The translations under genes were made by a program, and so were the position numbers. DNA of 40,717 nt, taken from assembly GCA_034505235.1 (NCBI GenBank), contig JAPDQY010000031.1:1-40717 (forward strand), given 5' to 3'. Shown piece after piece: positions 16,808 to 23,537 of the stretch. This DNA comes from Coneutiohabitans thermophilus (GTDB lineage Bacteria > Zhuqueibacterota > Zhuqueibacteria > Zhuqueibacterales > Zhuqueibacteraceae). Below the pieces are notes generated by a model. The model searched no databases. It saw nothing but the letters and a program-made list of their open reading frames with translations, and was not told the origin of the DNA. How positions within the stretch are numbered: the first letter of the stretch is position 1; the number at the start of each line of letters is the position of its first letter.

Positions 16808-19765
16808 TCAGGAATGGCGATACGCCACCGTTTTGCCGAAACGGGCGTGAATCAGTTTCATCAAGGCTGCCACCAGCGGGTCCATCACCGGTCTGGGGCA
16901 GCGGGTATTGCGCAACACCTGTTTGAGTTGGCGCCGCATTTCGCGCTGAACGTCCTCTTTGGTGTTCCAATCGATGATTTCCATCCAGGGCGCGATGGCG
17001 GCGAGCATTTCCGTGGCCATCAGACGGTGTTGTTCCCGCCGTTGGGCGGCTTCCGCGGCGTCGGCGGCGAGATAGGTCTGCAGAATGCCGAACACCGCAA
17101 AGGCATCCTCCGAAAGCTGCAATTCGCCGGCGGCCGCCGCCGGTCCCGCGCGCAAGATCGCAATCTGCTCCCACAACCGGCGCTGTGTCTCGTTGTCATC
17201 GCAGCGCCCCTGCATCCGCTCGCGCAGAATCTCTTCGGTGTGCTGCAACAACCTGCCGTAGAAGGCAGGATCGCGCGCCAGACGCACGCTGGCTTCGTGC
17301 AGCAGCGCATGCTGCAGCCGGGCCAGCCGTGCCAGCGGCGAAGTCAGGCGCGCCACTTCCGTTTCGAAGCTCCTGTCGTAAACTGAAACATACTCCTTCA
17401 GGCTGAGTGGTGGCACTGCTTCGACATGGCGCGCCATCATCTCGCGCACTTTGGGGCTGGGCTGCGCTGCGGCCAGGGATTCATCGAAATAAAAGCTGGC
17501 TGCCTGTTGCCGGATCGTGTCGAACCAGCGTGCCTCGCCCAGCAATTTGCGGGCCTGTGCATGGGGCAGCAGAGAATCGAGCAGGCGGACAAAAGCGCGG
17601 AAAGTCTTGCCGAAGGTCTGGCGTGCCTCGGCTGGCGCCAGCGCGAGCAGCCACTGCTCGGTGCTCAGGCGGGAGAGATGCGTCTCGAAACACCCGAGCA
17701 CCGCCAGATGACAGCGCTGCAATTCCGCGAAACGGGCGGCGGTGAAGCGCGGAGTGAGCACCTGCTGCACCTCCAGCGGATCGAACACCGCGAGCGCTTC
17801 GTCAAGATTCGTGGTGACGCCCCAGTAATCCACCAGCAGGCCGTTCAACTTGAACGGCGGGTGCTGCAGGGCGGTGAGACCGACCAGGTGCAACAGGCCT
17901 GCGCCGGCCGCCGGTTGATCGAGATAGATTGTCTGCAGCTCCGGCGGCGGTGTGACCAGCCCGGCAAGGGAACTGGTGATCAACAGCAGCGGCCCGGTTT
18001 CGGTGTGCAGCCGGTGCAGGGCATGGCTGTGGTCGGGAATATTGAGATAGAGATCGCGCCAGGGGCTGTCGGCTGCCGGCGCCTGGGCAAAGCGCACCGC
18101 CATCGGCGCAAAGTTGCGCGCGGCGAGCGCCTGATGGTACAGCGCGGTGGCCTGATCGCTGTGGGTAAGCAGCATGGCTTTGCAGCCATTGGCAGCGACA
18201 TTGTGCGTGAAATGTTCAATCAGGTTCGCGGCAATGGCGGCGATGCGATCGAATTGCAGTGCCACCTGCACTTCACGGCTGCCGGCTGCCGATCCGGCCG
18301 GAGAGGCCGGTTGTATTTGCCGTTCCGGCAGCGGGCTTTCATGGTAAACCGGCACCAACAACTCATCCTGCCGGGCCTCGCGGTAGGTGTAGCGATGCAG
18401 ATAATCACGCATGCCCGGGGGAAGCTGCTGTCGTTCACGGGGCGGGGGCGTGGCCGTTATTCCCACCAGGCAAGCATGCGGCAAGCATTGCCTGAGACGG
18501 CCGGCCCACTCCGTCAATTCGTCGTGATTCGGGCAGTCGAGGAGCGCGAGGGTGGCGTGCGCAGGCGGCGGTGCCGCGCCCTCCGCCAGAACAGCGGGCG
18601 GCGCCTCATTCGCGGCAAAACACCCGGTGTTTGCCAGCAGCACGGCGCCCGGATGGCGATGCAGCAGGTGCAGCAGCAGATCGGCTTGCCCGGCCTGCAA
18701 CGGCGCCGGCAGGCCGTGATGTTCGCAGGCCTCGATGAGCTGGCGCCGGGTTTTCTCACAATCCGTGATGAGCAGGAGTGTGGTTCGGTGCCAGGCGGCC
18801 AGGTGCCGCAATTTCACCACCAGCGCACTGAGCGTCTTGCTTCTGCCGGTTCCCAGCGGATGCCAAATGATGCCGCCATCCTCCGGCCGGATTGCCGCAC
18901 CCTTGCTGCGCAGCAAGTGACGCACGGTCAGTTGCACCGCCTGCCATTGATGCGGTCGTGTCAGACGCGCATGTTCCACCAGTGGAAAGGGCGCAAAAAA
19001 AACGAAGCCACGCACCAGATCCAGAAGATTGCCGGGCGCCAGCAAACCGGCAAGCAGCGCGTCGGCCGGCGTGGGAAAATCGGAAAGCCGGGAGGGCAGG
19101 GAGGCCAGCCGCCGCCGCAGCTCCTCCAGATTGAGTGGAAAGGGATCCGGCCACGGGCGGAATGCCCCGGGCGGAGAGCCGGGCGCAGCATAGTATGCCG
19201 CGTCTTTTTGCAGGATCAACAACAATTGCACGCAATGAAACAGGCGGGGAACACCGGCGGGCTGCTGCAATTCTTCCAGCCGCGCCCAGCCCTGCGCCAA
19301 ACCGGCCGGACCCGATGCCGCAATTTCCGCGACTACCAGCGGAATACCATTGACAAAGATGACGAGATCGAGCGCCTGCTGGCCGGTGAAGCCCGGCACA
19401 GTGAACTGCTCGACCAGGAGAAATTCATTGTTCTCGGGATGGTCAAAATCGAAGTAATAACCGGGGCCAAATGCTTGATTCGAACGGGCGGGGGGAGCGG
19501 CACGGATGAGCTTGCGGTGGATTTGCCGGCGAATGGTTGCCAGCGGTGACGCGGAAGCCGGCGACAGCTCGGCCAATACCTGGGTGAGAGGTGGGGCACC
19601 GGGACGCATCTGCAGCCGGGTGAGCAGCAGGGTCTCGCTGGCACTGTGGCGTTCCTGCTGGAAGCCTTCCTCGGCGCCGTGCACATAGCGATAGCCGAAA
19701 CCGTGCACCAGCAGTTCCGTTACCGTCCGCGCGATTTCAAAGTAATCCGGGGTTTTCAGGCTCAT
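16808..19765 (-). CDS. Orphan HsdR-like protein with degenerate nuclease and helicase motifs
   Basis: This 985-residue protein aligns by eye with type I restriction R subunits along its whole length. FDHPENNEFLLVEQFTV and DLVIFVNGIPLVV (about 106-145) mark the HsdR N-terminal nuclease domain. RPHQWQAV (270-277) and IIWHPLGTGRSKT (299-311) mark the helicase start, VGITATP (434-440) is motif III-like, and IDWNTKEDVQREMRRQLK marks the C-terminus. The catalytic residues are changed. The nuclease PD..ExK reads LD133..E147-I-A149, so the lysine is lost. Walker A has Arg308 for Lys. The DEAH box region reads DCPN (410-413). No HsdM or HsdS gene is adjacent, yet the frame is intact with no stops. It may be a structural or sensing derivative rather than a restriction enzyme. 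ATG 19763-19765 has no clear ribosome site. Family is firm; function is unknown. Confidence 0.75.
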   Translation of the reverse strand: MSLKTPDYFEIARTVTELLVHGFGYRYVHGAEEGFQQERHSASETLLLTRLQMRPGAPPLTQVLAELSPASASPLATIRRQIHRKLIRAAPPARSNQAFGPGYYFDFDHPENNEFLLVEQFTVPGFTGQQALDLVIFVNGIPLVVAEIAASGPAGLAQGWARLEELQQPAGVPRLFHCVQLLLILQKDAAYYAAPGSPPGAFRPWPDPFPLNLEELRRRLASLPSRLSDFPTPADALLAGLLAPGNLLDLVRGFVFFAPFPLVEHARLTRPHQWQAVQLTVRHLLRSKGAAIRPEDGGIIWHPLGTGRSKTLSALVVKLRHLAAWHRTTLLLITDCEKTRRQLIEACEHHGLPAPLQAGQADLLLHLLHRHPGAVLLANTGCFAANEAPPAVLAEGAAPPPAHATLALLDCPNHDELTEWAGRLRQCLPHACLVGITATPPPRERQQLPPGMRDYLHRYTYREARQDELLVPVYHESPLPERQIQPASPAGSAAGSREVQVALQFDRIAAIAANLIEHFTHNVAANGCKAMLLTHSDQATALYHQALAARNFAPMAVRFAQAPAADSPWRDLYLNIPDHSHALHRLHTETGPLLLITSSLAGLVTPPPELQTIYLDQPAAGAGLLHLVGLTALQHPPFKLNGLLVDYWGVTTNLDEALAVFDPLEVQQVLTPRFTAARFAELQRCHLAVLGCFETHLSRLSTEQWLLALAPAEARQTFGKTFRAFVRLLDSLLPHAQARKLLGEARWFDTIRQQAASFYFDESLAAAQPSPKVREMMARHVEAVPPLSLKEYVSVYDRSFETEVARLTSPLARLARLQHALLHEASVRLARDPAFYGRLLQHTEEILRERMQGRCDDNETQRRLWEQIAILRAGPAAAAGELQLSEDAFAVFGILQTYLAADAAEAAQRREQHRLMATEMLAAIAPWMEIIDWNTKEDVQREMRRQLKQVLRNTRCPRPVMDPLVAALMKLIHARFGKTVAYRHS

Positions 19766-19851
19766 GGCCGTGTAATCGGAATGGAGGAAGCCGGGGGCCG
19801 CGAGGGCTGGCGGCGGCGCGTTCGCACCTGCGCCGGTGGCGGCCGGCCGGA

Positions 19852-20736
19852 TTAAAGCCCCAAGTCCACCACGGTGGGCTGGCTGCCGGAGTAATCGTAA
19901 AAACCCCGGCCGGTCTTCCTGCCGTGCAAACCGGCGAGCACCATTTTGCGCAGCAGAGGCGGCGGTGCATATTTCGCGTCGTGATATTCTTCAAACATGA
20001 TGTTGGCGATCGCGAGCGTGGTGTCCAGGCCGACGAAATCGAGCAGCGTCAGCGGGCCCATGGGATGGCCGCAACCGAGCATCATGCCTTTGTCGATGTC
20101 CGCCACCGAAGCCACACCATTTTCCACGGCGCGGATGGCATCCAGCAGATAGGGCACCAGAAGCAGATTGACCACAAACCCGGAATTATCTTTGCAGGCG
20201 ATGGGTTCCTTGCCCAGGGTTTTGGCGAAGGCAAAAGCGGTTTGGAAAGTTGCGCTGCTGGTCGCGATCGTGCGCACGACTTCCACCAGTTTCATCAGCG
20301 GCACGGGATTGAAGAAATGCAGGCCGACGAAGCGATCCGGCCGTTGGGTGGCGGCCGCCATTTCGGTGATGGTGAGCGAGGAGGTGTTGCTGGCAAAAAT
20401 GGTGTGACTCGGGCAGCCGCGGTCCAGCTCGGCGAAGATCTCCTTTTTGAGCGGGAGGTTTTCACTCACCGCTTCGATGATGAGATCCGCAGGGTGGAGA
20501 TCCGCCAGACTGGTGGTGCCGTGGAGATTGCCCAGCACGGTTTGTTTCTGCGCCTCGGTGAGTTTGCCCCGGGCGACGCCCTTGTCCAGAAAATCTTGAA
20601 TGCGGGCCAGGCCTTTTTGCAGCAATTGCTCATTCACCTCGCGCACGATGGTTTTGTAGCCGGCTTGCGCGCTGACCTGCGCGATGCCCGAACCCATCAG
20701 GCCGCAGCCGACGACGCCAACGGTTTTTATGTCCAT
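19852..20736 (-). CDS. hbd: 3-hydroxyacyl-CoA (3-hydroxybutyryl-CoA) dehydrogenase
   Basis: This 294-residue cytoplasmic enzyme oxidises 3-hydroxyacyl-CoA with NAD(P) in fatty-acid or butyrate metabolism. ATG 20734-20736 follows GGAGGAGG closely. The dinucleotide motif GVVGCGLMGSGIAQ is at 7-20. Family segments are ASNTSSLTITEMA, GLHFFNPVPLMKLVEVV with the catalytic His140, and DNSGFVVNLLLVPYL. The C-terminal dimerisation domain contains GCGHPMGPLTLLDFVGLDT and GRKTGRGFYDY. Length is typical for Hbd/PaaH-type single-function proteins. It lies downstream of rpsT, separated by an intrinsic terminator, and 86 bases ahead of the HsdR-like gene on the same strand. No other beta-oxidation gene is next to it. 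Confidence 0.93.
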   Translation of the reverse strand: MDIKTVGVVGCGLMGSGIAQVSAQAGYKTIVREVNEQLLQKGLARIQDFLDKGVARGKLTEAQKQTVLGNLHGTTSLADLHPADLIIEAVSENLPLKKEIFAELDRGCPSHTIFASNTSSLTITEMAAATQRPDRFVGLHFFNPVPLMKLVEVVRTIATSSATFQTAFAFAKTLGKEPIACKDNSGFVVNLLLVPYLLDAIRAVENGVASVADIDKGMMLGCGHPMGPLTLLDFVGLDTTLAIANIMFEEYHDAKYAPPPLLRKMVLAGLHGRKTGRGFYDYSGSQPTVVDLGL

Positions 20737-20794
20737 CTTTCCTCCTCCAGCAAAGTGTCGTGGTGCCAGTTCGTTATCCGGGATTCGATTAAAC

Positions 20795-20829
20795 AAAAAA
20801 TGCCAGGCGCTGTGTCACGTCCGGCATTT
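20795..20829 (-). terminator. Intrinsic terminator after rpsT
   Basis: On the minus strand a stem AAATGCC (20829-20823) pairs with GGCATTT (20804-20798), extended by GG/CC, and is followed by a T-run at 20800-20795. It lies between the rpsT stop and the dehydrogenase start. Confidence 0.75.
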
Positions 20830-20855
20830 CTCAATATCGGCGGCGGGGGTGAAAA

Positions 20856-21122
20856 TCACGAAGCCTGCGCGGTGAAGCGGTTGCGATACCTCGCCAGGCG
20901 TGCCTTTTGGTTGGCAGCCTTGTTGGGGTGGATGATGCGCCGGCGCGCCATTTTGTCCAGCAGAGAAGAGGCCTCGCGGTAGAGCTTCTCCGCGGTGGTC
21001 AGGTCAGCGGCTGCCAGGACTTTCTTGGTCATGGTTTTCAACTCGGAGCGATAGCTGCGGTTGCGCGCCCGCCGCATTTTGTCCCTGCGGATGCTTTTTA
21101 GGGAGGCAGCATGGTGAGCCAT
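20856..21122 (-). CDS. rpsT: 30S ribosomal protein S20
   Basis: This 88-residue basic ribosomal protein binds 16S rRNA. The sequence opens MAHHAASLKSIRRDKMRRAR and continues NRSYRSELKTMTKKV, the classic S20 helix. It ends in HPNKAANQKARLARYRNRF, the conserved C-terminal signature. ATG 21120-21122 is preceded by AGGAAA. A consensus-like promoter sits 54-82 bases upstream and a terminator follows, so it is probably a single-gene transcript. Confidence 0.97.
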   Translation of the reverse strand: MAHHAASLKSIRRDKMRRARNRSYRSELKTMTKKVLAAADLTTAEKLYREASSLLDKMARRRIIHPNKAANQKARLARYRNRFTAQAS

Positions 21123-21175
21123 GGATTTCCTAATTGCTTAAATTTGTTCACGATAATTTCTCAAAAACGGACGCC

Positions 21176-21204
21176 AATATAAAAAACAAGCCCCCGAATG
21201 TCAA
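21176..21204 (-). promoter_or_regulatory. rpsT promoter
   Basis: On the minus strand, TTGACA (21204-21199), a 17-base spacer and TATATT (21181-21176). Both hexamers and the spacing are identical to the promoter before the DUF3098 gene. Confidence 0.75.
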
Positions 21205-21289
21205 CAGGAAATTTGGCACCCACCAACCGTCCCAATCCAAAATGACTCTTCCCATCGCCATTTCCAGTGATCATGTCCACCCTCTGATG

Positions 21290-21783
21290 GGGGAGTGGCA
21301 AGTTATGGATGGTGCCATCCCCAGGAACCCTCTGACTGCACCAGGCAAGGCACCAAACGGCATCTTCTGACCGACGGCCGGGGTATTCCGCTGGCACTGG
21401 TGGTGAGCGGGGCCAATCGTAATGATTTCAAAGAAGCCAAAGCGGTGTTGGACCATCTCGTGATGGCACGCCCCCAACCGACCACGCGCAGGCAACAAAA
21501 CCTGTGTCTTGACAAGGGCTATGATTATCCGGAGGTGGCGAAAATCGTGGCAGCATACGGTTACACCGCACACCTGCGGCGCCGCGGTGAAGAGCACGCA
21601 CAGGAAAAGAACATTCCGGGTTATCGCGCGCGGCACTGGGTGGTGGAACGCACACACAGGTGGATGAATGGAAATCGCCGGCTGCTCATTCGTTGGGAAA
21701 AGAAGACGGCCAATGATGAAGCCTTTCTCCCTCTGGCGTGTGCGATCATTGCCGTTCGCCGTACCCTCGCGGTTTTCGGATAG
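21290..21783 (+). pseudogene. IS5-family transposase remnant
   Basis: A short N-terminal piece reads WQVMDGAIPRNPLTAPGK in one frame, like the MDGA-x-APL motif of IS5-group DDE transposases. The frame then shifts, with about 20-25 bases apparently missing, to KRHLLTDGRGIPLALVVSGA and NRNDFKEAKAVLDHL. The C-terminal DDE part follows: LCLDKGYDYPEV, then RARHWVVERTHRWMNGNRRL with the catalytic Glu region, then FLPLACAIIAVRRTL and TAG at 21781. The first third of the transposase is absent. This is an inactive relic. The inverted ends could not be identified with confidence. Confidence 0.85.
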
Positions 21784-22188
21784 GCTCTTAACTACTATAT
21801 CGTGTCTCAAGGGCAGGTTGTCGAAGAGGGGTATGGATACATTCCGGCGGGCGACCTGAGCGGGAGCTTTGACGATGGCTGGATGAAACTCCGAACCAAT
21901 ACCAGTGCTGCGGCGAACCCCAATTTTTACCGCAGGGTTGGTAATGGCGGAGTTGTTGACGTCTTTTGGCGGGAGACATCGGATTGGTTGCACGAGTACC
22001 GCGGCTTCCTTGTTGAAGAGTACTTCAATTCCCAGCGAGTCCACGGCTTCAAAGGGCAACAGACCCGGAGATCGGCCTTGGCAACAGGGAGTGTTGTCGG
22101 ATACACCATTGGTTCCCCTCGCTACACGAGTGCCCATCGGCTGGGTGCGTTTAAGAATTTGAGCGTCTACATCAGTTATGGGAATTGA
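21784..22188 (+). pseudogene. Hypothetical gene fragment downstream of the IS relic
   Basis: The frame opens right after the transposase stop and reads NYYIVSQGQVVEEGYGYIPA through GDLSGSFDDGWMKL to a natural TGA at 22186-22188. The composition is rich in Gly, Phe, Tyr, Trp and Asp and looks like a globular beta protein, but I do not recognise a family. There is no ribosome site or clear start (GTG 21802 is possible), so it is probably the 3' part of a gene cut by the insertion. Codon use is less GC-biased than its neighbours. The antisense frame (up to 22344) is also open, so the coding strand is not certain. Confidence 0.4.
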
Positions 22189-22901
22189 CCGCCCGCTGTC
22201 AGGATGGTCTGTTTGATGGCAATGTTCGAGCTTGATTAAGCGTACGGCCCAGGCCGAAAGTAACCGCGATTTCCACTTTATTGCCCGGGGTATTGGGAAA
22301 ATCTCTCGACCACAAGAAACGTTGCCACGCAGAGTGAAAATCACGAGACAAAGAACATCCCCAAATTCCCAAGGATTTTTATCCCATCCTGCCTTTCTTG
22401 CCTGTGGAATCTGTTTTTCTGTGAGCGGGCCAACTTTTTGAAATATTGCGCGGTGTTTCCCGCCCGTGGATCATTGCCCTTTTTCCCCGCCACTTTGAAA
22501 TCCGGATCGGGTGATTTCTCGAATTGTTTGCCTCTGGCGTTGTCTCCCGGCCATTTATTGCAATCAATAGCTGATCCTGCCTCGTTGCATGGTAGGAATT
22601 TGCCTGTTGGCGCTGCTTGATTCTCGGGACAGAGTTTGCTCAGTCTTGCACCAGTCGTTTGACAACCCCATTTCACAACTTGACTTCGAGCGATTTCGGT
22701 TTTGATCGCCGGACTTCGGCAGGCGTGATGATCGTGTGTTGGCGCAGCGCAAAAAAAATCTCCCGAGCTGCGCCGGAAAATTTGCCGACCGTATCTGCTG
22801 CCCGAGTCGTTGGGAGGGCCGCCGGCATGATTTTTTATTTTGATTGACAAAGTGTTGCCCCTTTCTTATATTGCGCGGCGCAAAATTCAACAAGGATCGT
22901 C
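22189..22901 (+). other. Gene-free stretch, lower GC, ending in a promoter
   Basis: These 713 bases are visibly richer in A and T than the surroundings. The only longer frames run antisense and have low-complexity, unprotein-like composition. No repeat shared with the rest of the window was noticed. The promoter at 22844-22872 serves the following gene. Confidence 0.55.
22844..22872 (+). promoter_or_regulatory. Promoter of the DUF3098 gene and probably the tRNAs
   Basis: TTGACA (22844-22849), a 17-base spacer and TATATT (22867-22872). A start of transcription near 22879 would place the ribosome site AAGGA about 13 bases into the message, ahead of ATG 22902. Confidence 0.75.
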
Positions 22902-23192
22902 ATGAAGGAAGTGAAGATCAAAGAGCTCCGCCGGGCGACACGCAAGTCCGCAGCCAAAATCGTGGTGAAACTGCCCTTCACACGCACCAATTACCTTCTG
23001 TTCGGGCTGGGAATTTTGCTGATCATTGCGGGATATGTCGCCCTGGCGCAACCACCGGTGGATGGCTTTTGGACCCTGACAGTCGCGCCGATACTGCTGG
23101 TGATTGGCTACTGCGTGGTGATCCCTGTGGCGATTCTTTATCAGAGCAGAAGCAGCGCACTCCCTGACCACACGAAAGGAGACGGGCGCTAG
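22902..23192 (+). CDS. DUF3098-family small inner-membrane protein
   Basis: This 96-residue protein has two predicted membrane helices (about residues 31-49, YLLFGLGILLIIAGYVALA, and 59-80, LTVAPILLVIGYCVVIPVAI). The segment LPFTRTNYLLFGLG matches the opening of DUF3098, a family of unknown function common in Bacteroidota and relatives. The N-terminus is basic (KEVKIKELRRATRK) and probably faces the cytoplasm. ATG 22902 follows AAGGA. The gene is followed 52 bases later by tRNA-Val and then tRNA-Asp on the same strand, ahead of a terminator, so the three may form one transcript. Confidence 0.8.
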   Translation: MKEVKIKELRRATRKSAAKIVVKLPFTRTNYLLFGLGILLIIAGYVALAQPPVDGFWTLTVAPILLVIGYCVVIPVAILYQSRSSALPDHTKGDGR

Positions 23193-23244
23193 GCGCAGCC
23201 TGTTGCGGCAGGGTCGCCGGTCTGCGGGGTCCTTCCGGCCCGCC

Positions 23245-23321
23245 GGGCGATTAGCTCAGATGGTCAGAGCGCCTGCCTTACAAGCAGGAGGCCAGTGGTT
23301 CAAGTCCACTATCGCCCACCA
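23245..23321 (+). tRNA. tRNA-Val (anticodon TAC)
   Basis: Acceptor arms GGGCGAT and ATCGCCC pair fully. The anticodon stem CCTGC/GCAGG encloses the loop CTTACAA with anticodon TAC at 23279-23281. The T-arm is GTGG-TTCAAGT-CCAC, and the discriminator A is followed by an encoded CCA. Confidence 0.97.
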
Positions 23322-23389
23322 AGCCCGTGTGGTGTCGAGTTGGCCGGTTGCAGCAAAAATGTTGTGCTGCCGTGCAGGAGGAAAAGTTC

Positions 23390-23464
23390 GGGGTCGTGGT
23401 GTAGCCTGGTTAACACGTCGGCCTGTCAAGCCGAAGATCGCGGGTTCAAGTCCCGTCGGCCCCG
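23390..23464 (+). tRNA. tRNA-Asp (anticodon GTC)
   Basis: Acceptor arms GGGGTCG and CGGCCCC pair with one G-U. The anticodon loop CTGTCAA gives GTC. The T-arm is CGGG-TTCAAGT-CCCG. The discriminator is G, as expected for tRNA-Asp. CCA is not encoded, unlike the neighbouring tRNA-Val. Confidence 0.96.
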
Positions 23465-23474
23465 CTCGCGGAAC

Positions 23475-23514
23475 AAAAAGGGTTATGGCAAGTGCGCTGT
23501 GACCCTTTTTTTTT
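23475..23514 (+). terminator. Intrinsic terminator after tRNA-Asp
   Basis: Stem AAAAAGGGT (23475-23483) pairs with ACCCTTTTT (23502-23510), followed by further T residues. It closes the DUF3098-tRNA transcript. Confidence 0.85.
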
Positions 23515-23537
23515 AACCTGCCGTTCTGAGTTTTGGA

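Noticed and set aside
17426..19549. 707-codon plus-strand frame opposite the HsdR-like gene
   Set aside because: Tested as an alternative because the HsdR-like motifs are degenerate. It shows no domain-like motif, while the minus frame matches HsdR throughout.
22341..22850. 169-codon minus-strand frame in the gap before the DUF3098 gene
   Set aside because: Lys/Asn/Gly/Ser-rich sequence with no helix or strand pattern, no ribosome site and no convincing promoter. Likely a chance frame in gene-free DNA.
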